Below, one piece after another: positions 17,909-29,380 of a stretch of 64,000 bases of DNA. The notes below the pieces were generated by a model. It was not told where the DNA came from, made no database searches, and worked only from the letters and a program-made list of their open reading frames with translations. A program made the translations under genes and the position numbers. Positions within the stretch are counted from its first letter, which is position 1. Every line of letters begins with the position of its first letter. This DNA is from Halomonas salipaludis (GTDB lineage: Bacteria > Pseudomonadota > Gammaproteobacteria > Pseudomonadales > Halomonadaceae), in contig NZ_NSKB01000007.1 in assembly GCF_002286975.1 (NCBI RefSeq), positions 1 to 64,000 on the forward strand. The letters run 5' to 3'.

Positions 17909-18232
17909 CTACTCCTTGGTTATCCCGCCATGTGCTACTTGATGAGAGCAGCGGTTTAGTCCATGTATAGTGACCAAGTGTTGTTCCACTGGTTTTTCAG
18001 CACACAGCAACTCCTTTATTACATCTGATGGCAGTTCATCGTTATACTTGTGCGGCCTAAAACTGATTCGGCAACCAACCATATAATCAACAATAAACCG
18101 TCTTGCCACCGCAAGATTGAGGTGATAAACCTCAGGCATCCATTTCGTATTCAGACTCTTGATGAATCGCTCTGTCAGATCGTTGTTCCTGAAATTGCCG
18201 CGGCGACGGGGACTCTTCGTTATCATCTTCAC
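17909..18232 (-). mobile_element. IS3-family transposase OrfB, C-terminal fragment
   Basis: The minus-strand frame carries SPRRRGNFRNNDLTERFIKS, then LNTKWMPEVY, FIVDYMVGCR and RPHKYNDELPSD, the final third of an IS3-group DDE transposase (usually SRKGN.WDNA..ERF...LK.E). The catalytic Glu region is present, but the helix-turn-helix and the two catalytic Asp residues are missing. The fragment is cut at its 5' side next to an integrase fragment on the other strand. Confidence 0.75.
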
Positions 18233-18240
18233 CTGACTCT

Positions 18241-18558
18241 ATGGGAGTGCTCATACTCTCAAAATCAGCTGACCAGCCTTACTATGTCACTACACTCACG
18301 TTTGGCCGTGTGTTCCCTACAGACGCCTATCAGCCCTTTGCCAAAGGCATCAAAGCTGCTGGCATTCAGCTGTCACCTGGTCAGTGTACCCACGTACTCC
18401 GGCACACCTTTGCCAGTCACTTCATGATGAACGATGGCGACGTGCTTACCCTGCAACGCATCCTTGGCCATCAAACCATCATCATGACCATGCGCTATGC
18501 ACACCTCTCCCTCGACCACCTGGCAGACGCGATCAAGTACGCCCCCAAGGTCGGCTGA
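18241..18558 (+). pseudogene. P2-type tyrosine integrase, C-terminal fragment
   Basis: From about 18312 the frame matches the end of P2-like phage integrases: HVLRHTFASHFMMNDGDVLT, LQRILGHQTIIMTMRYAHLS. The H-x-x-R box (HVLRH), the LGH box and the tyrosine nucleophile (MRYAH) are all present. The N-terminal arm-binding and core-binding domains and the first catalytic Arg are gone. The first 20 codons have no integrase similarity and mark the break. Together with the nearby tRNA-Leu gene it points to a phage-type integration event. Confidence 0.8.
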
Positions 18559-18608
18559 CACATTGGGGAATAGTTTATATTAATAAAATCAATTGTTTAT
18601 TAAAAACC

Positions 18609-18914
18609 TTAAGAGGCGTGATGCGTCAGGTCGTGGAAGTGAATCCCGGTCGCCTTTATGACGGCCGTCATGGTGCGCAACGTTGGATTGCCCTTGGGGG
18701 ATAGCGCCCGGTACAGACTTTCGCGTGACACCTTGGCCCTCTCAGCGACGACAGCCATCCCCCCCTGGGCCTCTACCACATGCCGTAAGGCCATCAGGAA
18801 GGCAGACTCTCCGCCCTCCTCGTCCAGCTCGTCAAAAGCAGTGCGTAGGTAGTCAATCGCCATGTCAGGATCATCGCGCAGCATCTCAATCACAGCGGTA
18901 TCGTGGCTTTTCAT
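18609..18914 (-). CDS. HigA-like antitoxin of a type II toxin-antitoxin system
   Basis: The 101-residue protein belongs to the HI1420-type addiction-module antidotes, which have a helix-turn-helix: MALRHVVEAQGGMAVVAERA, KVSRESLYRALSPKGNPTL, RTMTAVIKATGIHF. Its start overlaps the toxin stop by four bases (ATGA), so translation is coupled. It probably neutralises the RelE-like toxin and represses the operon through the palindrome at 19252-19271. Confidence 0.9.
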   Translation of the reverse strand: MKSHDTAVIEMLRDDPDMAIDYLRTAFDELDEEGGESAFLMALRHVVEAQGGMAVVAERAKVSRESLYRALSPKGNPTLRTMTAVIKATGIHFHDLTHHAS

Positions 18915-19243
18915 GTCCGGGTTCTCCTTCGGTGGTCTGCCAGAAACGTCTTGGCCTGCTCAATGTCGGCCTGCTGGCGCTTCTTGGTGCCACCGATCAA
19001 CAACATCACCAGGCGCCTACCCACCTTGGCGTAATAGACGCGGTAGCCAGGGCCATAATCGATGCGCAGCTCCAGCACCCCATCGCCAACGGCCTTGGTA
19101 TCTCCTGCATTTCCAGCAGCCAAGCGGTTTAGGCGAGTCAGCACCCGCATGGCGGCCTGTCGATCCTTGGACTTAGTGTCATCCAACCACACTTGAAATG
19201 GATCGTGTCCGTCGGCGGTGAGGTAGTGTGTCAGCTCCATCAT
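18911..19243 (-). CDS. RelE/ParE-superfamily toxin (HI1419-like)
   Basis: The 110-residue toxin matches the HI1419-type killer family: FQVWLDDTKSKDRQAAMRVL in the N-terminal helices, and ELRIDYGPGYRVYYAKVGRR followed by LVMLLIGGTKKRQQADI in the beta sheet with the basic active-site strand. Members cleave mRNA on ribosomes. The toxin gene precedes the antitoxin, as in higBA-type operons. Start ATGs at 19243 and 19240 are both possible. Confidence 0.9.
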   Translation of the reverse strand: MMELTHYLTADGHDPFQVWLDDTKSKDRQAAMRVLTRLNRLAAGNAGDTKAVGDGVLELRIDYGPGYRVYYAKVGRRLVMLLIGGTKKRQQADIEQAKTFLADHRRRTRT

Positions 19244-19251
19244 TGAGAGGA

Positions 19252-19271
19252 TTGTAGCCTAAAAGCTACAA
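19252..19271. promoter_or_regulatory. Toxin-antitoxin operator, perfect inverted repeat
   Basis: TTGTAGC-CTAAAA-GCTACAA is a perfect 7+6+7 inverted repeat nine bases upstream of the toxin ATG. Its place between promoter and start codon fits autoregulation by the helix-turn-helix antitoxin or the toxin-antitoxin complex. Confidence 0.7.
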
Positions 19272-19413
19272 AAGGGAATGGGAGCGCGCGCATTTGGCAT
19301 GCATATCGAGTGGACGCGATGACTCACCAGAGGTCTGTCGACACTCTGTAGACACATTAGCATCTGATTGAGAAACCAAGCCAAGGAAGGAACCGCTAAA
19401 GGCTTGATTTAAC

Positions 19414-19500
19414 TGGTACCGGCGGTCGGACTCGAACCGACAAGGGCTTGCACCCGGCGGATTTTGAATCCGCTGCGTCTACCAATTCCGCCACGCCGGC
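19414..19500 (-). tRNA. tRNA-Leu, anticodon CAA
   Basis: The minus strand starts GCCGGCGTGGCGGAATTGG at 19500 and ends with an encoded CCA at 19416-19414. The acceptor stem GCCGGCG pairs with CGCCGGT, the anticodon loop is TTCAAAA between GCGGA and TCCGC, and the T arm has GGTTCGAGTCC. A long variable arm (GGGTGCAAGCCC) confirms a class II tRNA. The 3' end faces the accessory island, as expected if this gene is the integration site. Confidence 0.95.
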
Positions 19501-19512
19501 AACGCGCGATGC

Positions 19513-19540
19513 ATTATACGTGGGCCGCTTGGCAGGTCAA
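19513..19540 (-). promoter_or_regulatory. Promoter of tRNA-Leu
   Basis: On the minus strand TTGACC (19540-19535) is followed after 16 bases by TATAAT (19518-19513), 13 bases before the first base of the tRNA. Both hexamers are near the sigma-70 consensus. Confidence 0.75.
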
Positions 19541-19656
19541 TCGGGCAGCCTGACTTTGCGCGATGAACCGGGTATCCTGTGCCGCTTGTCCAGGCGGTCG
19601 AGTCGGCGGCTGTGGGCAAGGTATCGATGCCACTATCACTGCGAGTCATGGCCTAC

Positions 19657-20697
19657 ATGCTGCGTGCCGATTTCCATTACGACCTCCCCGAGGAGCTGAT
19701 CGCTCGCTATCCCTCCGAGCGGCGCAGCGACTGCCGCCTGCTGTGCGTCGACGGTGCCAGCGGGGCGCTCAGCCACCGCCGCTTTCCCGATCTGCTCGAG
19801 CTGCTCGAGCCCGGCGATCTGCTGGTGTTCAACGACACCCGGGTGATTCCGGCACGCCTGCACGGCCACAAGGCCAGCGGCGGCAAGGTAGAGATGCTGC
19901 TCGAGCGTCCGCTGGATGCGCACCGCGGCCTGGCGCACATCCGCGCCAGCAAGTCGCCCAAGCCGGGCACCGAGCTGATCTTCGAGGGCGACGTGCGCGC
20001 GGTGGTCGAGGGCCGCCACGAGGCGCTGTTCGAGCTGCACTTCCTGGGCGAGACGCCGATGATCACGCTGCTCGAGCGCCACGGCCATATGCCGCTGCCG
20101 CCTTATATCACCCGCGAGGACGAGCTCGCTGACCGTGAGCGCTACCAGACCGTCTATGCGCGCCGCGATGGCGCGGTGGCGGCGCCCACCGCGGGGCTGC
20201 ACTTCGATGAGCCGCTACTCGAAGCACTGGCCGACAAGGGCGTGGAGAGCGCCTTCGTGACCCTGCACGTCGGCGCCGGCACCTTCCAGCCGGTGCGCGC
20301 CGACGATATCCGCGACCACCATATGCACAGCGAGTGGATCGAGGTCGACGAGGCCGCCTGCGCCAAGGTGCAGGCGGCCCGCGCCGCCGACCGGCGGGTG
20401 ATCGCGGTGGGCACCACCAGCGTGCGCTGCCTGGAGTCGGCGTGTCAGAAGAGCGGCAGCGGCGAGATCGCACCCTATCGCGGCGAGACCGATATCTTCA
20501 TCTACCCCGGCTATGAGTGGCTGTGCGTCGACGCCCTGATCACCAACTTCCACCTGCCGGAGTCGACGCTGCTGATGCTGGTATCGTCCTTTACCGGCTA
20601 TGACACCATGATGGCCGCCTACCGCGAGGCGGTGGCCGAGCGCTACGCCTTCTTCAGCTACGGCGATGCCATGCTGTTGACGCGCAAGACGCGTTGA
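19657..20697 (+). CDS. queA: tRNA preQ1(34) S-adenosylmethionine ribosyltransferase-isomerase
   Basis: QueA moves the ribosyl group of SAM to preQ1 at the wobble base, forming epoxyqueuosine in tRNA. The 346-residue protein has the family marks [20 protein letters not shown] at the start, [57 protein letters not shown] and [12 protein letters not shown] chose ATG 19657 to fit the family start; the frame is open to 19579. It begins the queA-tgt-yajC-secD-secF unit and is divergent from tRNA-Leu. Confidence 0.95.
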   Translation: MLRADFHYDLPEELIARYPSERRSDCRLLCVDGASGALSHRRFPDLLELLEPGDLLVFNDTRVIPARLHGHKASGGKVEMLLERPLDAHRGLAHIRASKSPKPGTELIFEGDVRAVVEGRHEALFELHFLGETPMITLLERHGHMPLPPYITREDELADRERYQTVYARRDGAVAAPTAGLHFDEPLLEALADKGVESAFVTLHVGAGTFQPVRADDIRDHHMHSEWIEVDEAACAKVQAARAADRRVIAVGTTSVRCLESACQKSGSGEIAPYRGETDIFIYPGYEWLCVDALITNFHLPESTLLMLVSSFTGYDTMMAAYREAVAERYAFFSYGDAMLLTRKTR

Positions 20698-20717
20698 GTC
20701 GTCGAGCCGCTCAGTGA

Positions 20718-21872
<1,155 letters not shown>

Positions 21873-21925
21873 CGCGGCGCGCTGACCCTTGCCGTAACCT
21901 TTCGTTTCTCAGGAGATAACGTCTC

Positions 21926-22258
21926 ATGCTGGACTTCTTCATCTCGCCGGCCTACGCCGAAGGCGGCGCCGCCGGTGGCGGTATGGCCCAGATCATCATG
22001 CTGGTCGGTTTCGTGGCCATCTTCTACTTCCTGCTGTGGCGCCCGCAGGCCAAGCGAGCCAAGCAGCACAAGCAGCTGGTCTCGAGCCTCTCCAAGGGCG
22101 ATGAAGTGGTGATCGGCGGTGGCGTGCTGGGTCGCATCACCAAGGTCAGCGACGACAGCGAGTTCTTCACCATGGAAATCGCCGAAGGCACCGAGATCAA
22201 CGTGCAGAAGAACGCCGTGGCCGCCGTGCTGCCCAAGGGCACCCTCAAGTCCATCTGA
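21926..22258 (+). CDS. yajC: Preprotein translocase subunit YajC
   Basis: A 110-residue inner-membrane protein with one transmembrane helix (AQIIMLVGFVAIFYFLLW), then RPQAKRAKQHKQLVSSLSKG and GDEVVIGGGVLGRI. YajC joins the SecDF complex, which helps SecYEG-mediated export. AGGAG upstream (about 21910) is the ribosome site. The spacing and order before secD and secF are as in E. coli. Confidence 0.95.
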   Translation: MLDFFISPAYAEGGAAGGGMAQIIMLVGFVAIFYFLLWRPQAKRAKQHKQLVSSLSKGDEVVIGGGVLGRITKVSDDSEFFTMEIAEGTEINVQKNAVAAVLPKGTLKSI

Positions 22259-22393
22259 TTTGCGGCACAGTGACAGCCTGCCGTGCCCTGGCGAACCCCA
22301 GGGCACGGCGCCTGTCCAAGCGCCGAACCCTTCTGGTAAACGCCACGTCACTGCGTCAGCGTCGCCGTCAGTCAGCTACAAGGCAGGGCTTGC

Positions 22394-24247
<1,854 letters not shown>

Positions 24248-24258
24248 GGAGCCTCGCG

Positions 24259-25176
24259 ATGCGACAGTTCGATTTCATGGGCAAGCGCCGCCTGGCCTTC
24301 ATCATTTCAGCGCTCATGCTGCTGGTGTCGATCGGCTCGCTGGTGGTGCAGCAGCTCAACCTCGGCCTCGACTTCACCGGCGGCACGCTGGTCGAGGTGC
24401 GCTATGCCACGGCCCCGGCGCTGGATACGGTGCGTCAGGCGCTGGAGGGCGAAGGCTTTCGCGACGTCTCGGTGCAGACCTTCGGCGCCTCCAACGAGAT
24501 ACTGATCCGCCTGCAGCAGGACTTCGACCCCGACGTCGGCCAGCAGGTGGTCAGCCTGCTGCGCGGCGATGGTGCCGAGGTCGACCTGATCCGCGCCGAG
24601 TTCGTCGGCGCCCAGGTCGGCGAGCAACTGCGCGACCAGAGCGGCATGGGCATGCTGGTGGCACTCGGCATCGTGATGCTCTACGTGGCCTTCCGCTTCC
24701 AGTACAAGTTCGCCATCGGCGCGCTACTGGCGTTGATCCATGACGTGATCATCGTGGTCGGGGTGTTCTCGCTGTTCCAGCTCGACTTCGACCTCACCGT
24801 GCTGGCCGCGCTGCTGGCGGTGATCGGCTACTCGCTGAACGATACCATCGTGGTCTATGACCGGATCCGCGAGACGATACGCAAGTCGCGAATCGACGAT
24901 ATGCCGACGATCTTCAACGAAGCGATCAACATGACCCTGTCGCGCACGCTGGCGACGTCTGGTACCACCCTGCTGGTGCTGATCGCGCTGCTGCTGCTCG
25001 GCGGCGACATGATCCACTACTTCTCCATCGCCCTGATCATCGGCGTGGTCGTCGGTACCTTCTCGTCGATCTACGTGGCCGCCGCACTGCTGCTGATCGT
25101 CAAGCTACAGCGCCAGGACCTGATCCCGGCCAAGAAGGAAGATCCGGAGGAAGAGGGCGAAGAGCAGCTGCCTTAG
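24259..25176 (+). CDS. secF: Protein translocase subunit SecF
   Basis: SecF is the partner of SecD. The 305-residue protein has helix 1 (LAFIISALMLLVSIGSLVVQ), the signature LGLDFTGGTLVEVRY, and five helices from about residue 130 (VIGYSLNDTIVVYDRIRETI carries the conserved motif). I chose ATG 24259 because AGGAG (24247-24251) lies seven bases before it; ATG 24244, which overlaps the secD stop, is possible. The tail is acidic. A terminator follows. Confidence 0.95.
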   Translation: MRQFDFMGKRRLAFIISALMLLVSIGSLVVQQLNLGLDFTGGTLVEVRYATAPALDTVRQALEGEGFRDVSVQTFGASNEILIRLQQDFDPDVGQQVVSLLRGDGAEVDLIRAEFVGAQVGEQLRDQSGMGMLVALGIVMLYVAFRFQYKFAIGALLALIHDVIIVVGVFSLFQLDFDLTVLAALLAVIGYSLNDTIVVYDRIRETIRKSRIDDMPTIFNEAINMTLSRTLATSGTTLLVLIALLLLGGDMIHYFSIALIIGVVVGTFSSIYVAAALLLIVKLQRQDLIPAKKEDPEEEGEEQLP

Positions 25177-25203
25177 CGGCAGCGCGCCACCTCCCGCAGT
25201 ACT

Positions 25204-25237
25204 CAAGGCCCTGCCATTTGGTGGGGCCTTGTTGTAT
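25204..25237 (+). terminator. Rho-independent terminator of the queA-secF unit
   Basis: CAAGGCCCTGCC and GGTGGGGCCTTG form a 12-pair stem with two G-T wobbles around the loop ATTT, followed by TTGTATT. It lies 28 bases after the secF stop. The LysR gene converges just beyond it. Confidence 0.8.
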
Positions 25238-25250
25238 TGGAGGCCAGCTA

Positions 25251-26156
25251 CTAGCGATTCGATCGCAGCGTGCGCTCGATGCGCGCCTGTATCCAGTCAC
25301 AGAACAGCAGGATGCGCGGTTCATCGACACGATGGGCCGCACACACCAGGTAGTAGGCCTGGGGGGCTGGCACTTCGGCGTCGAACAGCCTCACCAGGTT
25401 GCCCCGCGCAAAGTCCTGGGCACAGACGATGCGATCCCCCAGGGCCACGCCGAACCCTGCCGCCGCCGCCTCCAGCGTCAGGTGGGCGCCCCACAGATGG
25501 GTGCCATGCCCCAGGTCGCGGATATCGGCCCCCGCCGAGGCCAGCCAGCGCTTCCAGTTGCCCCCCGCATCCTCATGCAGCAGCCAGCCGCCGCGCAATT
25601 CGCTCACCTGGCGAGGTTGATCGCTGGCGGCGAAAAAACGTGGATGGCACACCGGCGTCATGTCGAAATTGGCCAGCAGCCTAACGTGCTTGCGCTCCCA
25701 CTCGCCGTCGCCGTAGACCACCGCCAGGTCGTAGTCGGCGGTGGCCACCTCCTCGTCATCGAGGTTGCGCGGCACCACGCTGAGCTCGATGTCGGGAAAG
25801 GCGGCGCGGAAGTCGCGTAGCTGATGCGCCAGCCACTTGGTCGCCAGGGTCGGCGGGCAAGCGACATGCAGGCGCCCCTCCACCGACGGCAGGCCCAGCT
25901 TGAGGGTGCTCTCGGCCAACAGCCGCAGCGCTTCGCGGACCTGACGCGAGTAGACCAATCCCGCCTGATTCAGCCGCAGCTGGCGTCGGTCGCGATGAAA
26001 CAGGCTGACGCCCAGCGCCTCTTCCAGCGACTTGATCTGATGGCTCACCGCGCCATGGGTGACGTGCAGCTCCTCGGCCGCCTGCTTGACGCTTTGCAGC
26101 CGCGCCACGGCCTCGAAGGCACGCAGGGCATTGAGCGGTGGCAAGGGTCTCCTCAT
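25251..26156 (-). CDS. LysR-family regulator, GcvA-like
   Basis: The 301-residue protein starts MRRPLPPLNALRAFEAVARL and continues SVKQAAEELHVTHGAVSHQI, the helix-turn-helix of the GcvA subgroup. The effector domain has RLHVACPPTLATKWL and SVVPRNLDDEE. The ATG at 26156 gives the usual GcvA start; the frame is open to 26183. It is divergent from the oxygenase-transporter operon (26269-32978) across 112 A+T-rich bases, so it is the likely activator of that operon. Confidence 0.9.
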   Translation of the reverse strand: MRRPLPPLNALRAFEAVARLQSVKQAAEELHVTHGAVSHQIKSLEEALGVSLFHRDRRQLRLNQAGLVYSRQVREALRLLAESTLKLGLPSVEGRLHVACPPTLATKWLAHQLRDFRAAFPDIELSVVPRNLDDEEVATADYDLAVVYGDGEWERKHVRLLANFDMTPVCHPRFFAASDQPRQVSELRGGWLLHEDAGGNWKRWLASAGADIRDLGHGTHLWGAHLTLEAAAAGFGVALGDRIVCAQDFARGNLVRLFDAEVPAPQAYYLVCAAHRVDEPRILLFCDWIQARIERTLRSNR

Positions 26157-26268
26157 GGCAATTTTTCTCACATGTCGGGACAAAAAATATGAATTTTATT
26201 ATCAACACATTGTTGCCAATCTGAAAGCGGCTCCACGCCACCTGCGCCACTTTTCCGAGGACTCTGTG

Positions 26269-27312
26269 ATGAAGGCACCCGACAGCGCCGCCACCCGCCG
26301 GCCACGCAATCCCGATCGACTGGCCCGCGACAAGGGGCGCGCCTTCTCTCACGTGCCGGTGATCGACTTGGCCGCGGCGCTCGGCGCCGAGGCCACGGCC
26401 GAGAGCCGCCAGGCGGTCGCCGACGAGATCGGCAAGGCTTGCGAACAGGTCGGTTTCTTCTACGTCGCCAACCACGGCATCGCCGACGACACCATCGCCG
26501 CCGCCTGGGCCGCCTCGCGGCGCTTCTTCGCCCTGCCGCTTGAGCACAAGCAGGAGATCCATATCAGCAAGCTGCCCAACCACCGCGGCTACCTGGGCAT
26601 CGGCGAGGAGACCCTCGACCCCTACGCCGCCGACAGCAAGGAAGTCTTCAAGGTGGGGCTCGAACTGCCGGCGGACGATCCCGACTTTCAGAACGGCATC
26701 ATCATGTATGGCCCCAATACCTGGCCACGCGACCTGCCCGGCTTCCGCCAAGACGTCTATGCCTACTACCAGCAGATGTTCGGCCTCTCGCGGGAGCTGT
26801 TTCGCCTCTTCGCTCTGGCCATCGGCATCGATGAGCATTTCTTCGATGACAAGATCGACAAGCCCATGGCGCAGCTCAATCTGATCCGCTATCCGGCCCA
26901 CGAGGGCGAACCGCGGGTCGGCATAGGTGCCCATAGCGACTACGAATGCCTGACCCTACTGGCCCAGGACGACGCCGGGGGACTGGAGGCGCGCAATGCC
27001 AAGGGCGAGTGGATCGCGGTACCGCCCATCGCGGGCACCTTCGTGGTCAATATCGGCGACATGATGGCGCGCTGGACCAACAACCGCTTCGCCTCGACGG
27101 TGCACCGGGTGTTCAACCGCTCGCAGCGCGAGCGCTACTCGATGCCGTTCTTCTGCGGCTGTAACTACCACACCGTGGTCAGTTGCCTGCCCAACTGCTC
27201 GAGCGACAGCGAGCCGCCACACTATCCCGATACAGTGGCGGGCGAGCATCTGGTTGGACGGCTCGACGCCACCAATGCCCACCGCCAGCCGCCGCAGGGG
27301 TCACCAAGATGA
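26269..27312 (+). CDS. 2-oxoglutarate/Fe(II)-dependent oxygenase, isopenicillin N synthase-like
   Basis: The 347-residue enzyme has the DIOX_N domain (VPVIDLAAALG, GFFYVANHGI) and the 2OG-Fe(II) domain with a complete site: His222 and Asp224 (AHSDYECLTLL), His279 (STVHRVFN) and Arg289-x-Ser291 (RYSMPFF) for 2-oxoglutarate. Relatives hydroxylate or desaturate small molecules. The ATG at 26269 was chosen as the start of the family-like sequence; the frame is open upstream across the LysR start. Its stop overlaps the next start (ATGA). Being first in a transporter operon, it probably acts on the imported compound. Confidence 0.9.
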   Translation: MKAPDSAATRRPRNPDRLARDKGRAFSHVPVIDLAAALGAEATAESRQAVADEIGKACEQVGFFYVANHGIADDTIAAAWAASRRFFALPLEHKQEIHISKLPNHRGYLGIGEETLDPYAADSKEVFKVGLELPADDPDFQNGIIMYGPNTWPRDLPGFRQDVYAYYQQMFGLSRELFRLFALAIGIDEHFFDDKIDKPMAQLNLIRYPAHEGEPRVGIGAHSDYECLTLLAQDDAGGLEARNAKGEWIAVPPIAGTFVVNIGDMMARWTNNRFASTVHRVFNRSQRERYSMPFFCGCNYHTVVSCLPNCSSDSEPPHYPDTVAGEHLVGRLDATNAHRQPPQGSPR

Positions 27313-28139
27313 GCGCCACGGTTCCCGATTGGCTGCGCGGTGTCTGGCAGCGAGTACGCATCGACCACGCCGACGGAGGCCAGGACACCAGCACGCGAGT
27401 GTTCTGGTTTCAGGGCCTGAGCCACTACGGCGACCTGCGTATCGCGGCCTCGCGCCCGCAGGTGAGCCAATTTGGTGCCTCCCCCTCCGCCGATTTGGCC
27501 CTGGCGCACCAGCAGGGTGCCACCGGACGCTGCCACTGCCCCGGCCATCAAGCCATCTGGCAACGCGAATGGGGCTACCAGCCGGTGGTCGATTTCCCCG
27601 AACCGGGTGACCTCGAAGCGCGCGGCTCAGTGGTGATCGAGCGAGCCCCCTCCGGGGCCTACGAGGAGGAGTGGCATCGGCTGACGCCGCCCGACCCCAG
27701 CATCCAGGTGTGGCGGCGCGATGACAGCCGCGCCCGGCTGCTGGTCATCGATGGCTACGCCATGCTGATCGCGCGTCGCCCGGTGGAGCCGGCACCGCGC
27801 CCCTTGGCGGCTCTGCTCACTGAGGGCACGGCCGCCGCACACCAGCTGCTCGACTGCGAAATCTCCTGCGCGGTGCGCGCCGCCCCCGGCGAGGCCTTCG
27901 TGATACAGCTGTCGACCCTGCCCTGGCGCGAGCAGCAGCCGCTTGCACTGTGCAATGGCCGCGGCGAGATCACCGCCCCCGGCTGGCAGCTGGAGGAGCA
28001 CCACGCTGGCAGTCCCGCTACTGGCTACTCCAATAGTCCCGCTACCGACTATTCCGACAGCGTCTCTGCGACAGGCCCCCGGCCAGCATCTACGAGCTCG
28101 AATGCCAAGATGGTACGCGCCTTGCAGGTGAAACGATGA
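27309..28139 (+). CDS. Lipocalin-like (HRI1-type) protein of unknown function
   Basis: The 276-residue protein begins PDWLRGVWQRVRIDHADGG and TSTRVFWFQGLSHYGDLRI, which recalls the HRI1/lipocalin-like beta-barrel family; further strands are WQREWGYQPVVDFPEPGDLE and EEEWHRLTPPDPSIQVWRRD. It has no signal peptide and no membrane helix. The last 40 residues are low-complexity Ser/Thr/Pro sequence. Start and stop overlap both neighbours by four bases, so it is translated with the oxygenase and the transporter ATPase. A role in binding the transported compound is possible. The family call is moderate. Confidence 0.6.
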   Translation: MSATVPDWLRGVWQRVRIDHADGGQDTSTRVFWFQGLSHYGDLRIAASRPQVSQFGASPSADLALAHQQGATGRCHCPGHQAIWQREWGYQPVVDFPEPGDLEARGSVVIERAPSGAYEEEWHRLTPPDPSIQVWRRDDSRARLLVIDGYAMLIARRPVEPAPRPLAALLTEGTAAAHQLLDCEISCAVRAAPGEAFVIQLSTLPWREQQPLALCNGRGEITAPGWQLEEHHAGSPATGYSNSPATDYSDSVSATGPRPASTSSNAKMVRALQVKR

Positions 28140-29308
28140 TCGACACCCTCCTACGACCGCCAGGTACCACAATGACAAACCCACCCTCGCCGCTGCGCGA
28201 TGTGCCCCCGGTCAAGGCGCCGCCCCATGCGGGCGACGTGCAGCTCAGCGTAGAGGGGATCCAGCAGCGCTACGGCAGCTTCCTGGCGCTGGATGATATC
28301 TTCATCGATATTCGCCGCGGCGAATTCCTGACCCTGCTCGGCCCCTCGGGCTCGGGCAAGACCACCCTGCTGATGATTCTCGCCGGCTTCATCACGCCGA
28401 GTGCCGGGCGGCTCAAGACCGCTGGCCAGTACATCACGCTGCGCCCCGCGGAGAAGCGCCAATATGGCATGGTCTTCCAGGGCTATGCGCTCTTTCCGCA
28501 TATGAGCGTGGCCGAGAACGTCGATTTCCCGCTGCGCATTCGCGGCATGGACCGCGCCACGCGCCGCCAGCGCGTGGCCCGCATGCTGGAAACGGTAGGG
28601 CTGACCGAGCACGCCGGGAAAAAGCCCAGCGCACTATCGGGTGGCCAGCAGCAGCGGGTCGCCCTGGCCCGGGCGTTGGTCTTCGAGCCCGAGATGCTGC
28701 TGCTCGACGAGCCCTTCTCGGCGCTGGACAAGAACCTGCGCGGCCAGCTCCAGGACGAGCTCAAGCGTATCCACCGCGAGATGGGTACCACCTTCGTCTT
28801 CGTCACCCACGATCAGAGCGAGGCGCTGGCCCTCTCTTCGCGCATCGCCATCTTCAATCAGGGCCGTATCGCCCAGCTCGATACGCCGGAGCGGCTCTAC
28901 ACCTCGCCCCACGACCGCTTTGTCGCCGAGTTCCTGGGGCGCATGAACCTGCTACCGCTGAGCGACGTGCAGCGCAACGGCCGGCGCGTGACGGGCCGCT
29001 TCGGCACGGCGCCGCTGTCGGCGCTGGGCGAGCGCCACTTCGCCCACGACGCACTGCTGATTGGGATTCGCCCCGAACAGCTTGAGGTCGCGCTTGAACG
29101 CGACGACGCCGGTGCGCGCAACTGGCTGGAGGTGACCCTCACCGAGCGCACCTACCAGGGCCATAGCCTCGACCTGACGCTTGCCGGCGCGGACCATAGC
29201 GTGCTGACCACCAGCATCGCCATGACCCACCCCGCCGCCTCGCTGCCGCTGGGCGAGCGGCTGTGGCTGCACTGGGGGATCGATGAGGGCATCGTGCTGG
29301 AGGCCTGA
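28136..29308 (+). CDS. ABC importer ATPase, spermidine/putrescine type
   Basis: This 390-residue PotA-like ATPase has Walker A GPSGSGKTTLL, Q-loop MVFQGYALFPHMSV, signature LSGGQQQRVALARAL, Walker B LLLDEPFSALDK and the switch His in VTHDQSEAL. A C-terminal TOBE domain follows (LLIGIRPEQLEVAL). The start overlaps the previous stop by four bases. It powers the permeases encoded downstream. The substrate class (polyamine or another small cation or amine) is inferred only from the family. Confidence 0.9.
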   Translation: MIDTLLRPPGTTMTNPPSPLRDVPPVKAPPHAGDVQLSVEGIQQRYGSFLALDDIFIDIRRGEFLTLLGPSGSGKTTLLMILAGFITPSAGRLKTAGQYITLRPAEKRQYGMVFQGYALFPHMSVAENVDFPLRIRGMDRATRRQRVARMLETVGLTEHAGKKPSALSGGQQQRVALARALVFEPEMLLLDEPFSALDKNLRGQLQDELKRIHREMGTTFVFVTHDQSEALALSSRIAIFNQGRIAQLDTPERLYTSPHDRFVAEFLGRMNLLPLSDVQRNGRRVTGRFGTAPLSALGERHFAHDALLIGIRPEQLEVALERDDAGARNWLEVTLTERTYQGHSLDLTLAGADHSVLTTSIAMTHPAASLPLGERLWLHWGIDEGIVLEA

Positions 29309-29380
29309 GCGACGCCCCGTAACACGCGCATCACCACCGCCGATGTCGGCTTGTCACAACACCAACAAGGATCCATAGCC

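Noticed and set aside
19414-19500. A second attachment-site copy of the tRNA-Leu 3' end inside the window
   Set aside because: No duplicate of the tRNA 3' sequence was noticed between 1 and 19,413; it may lie left of the window.
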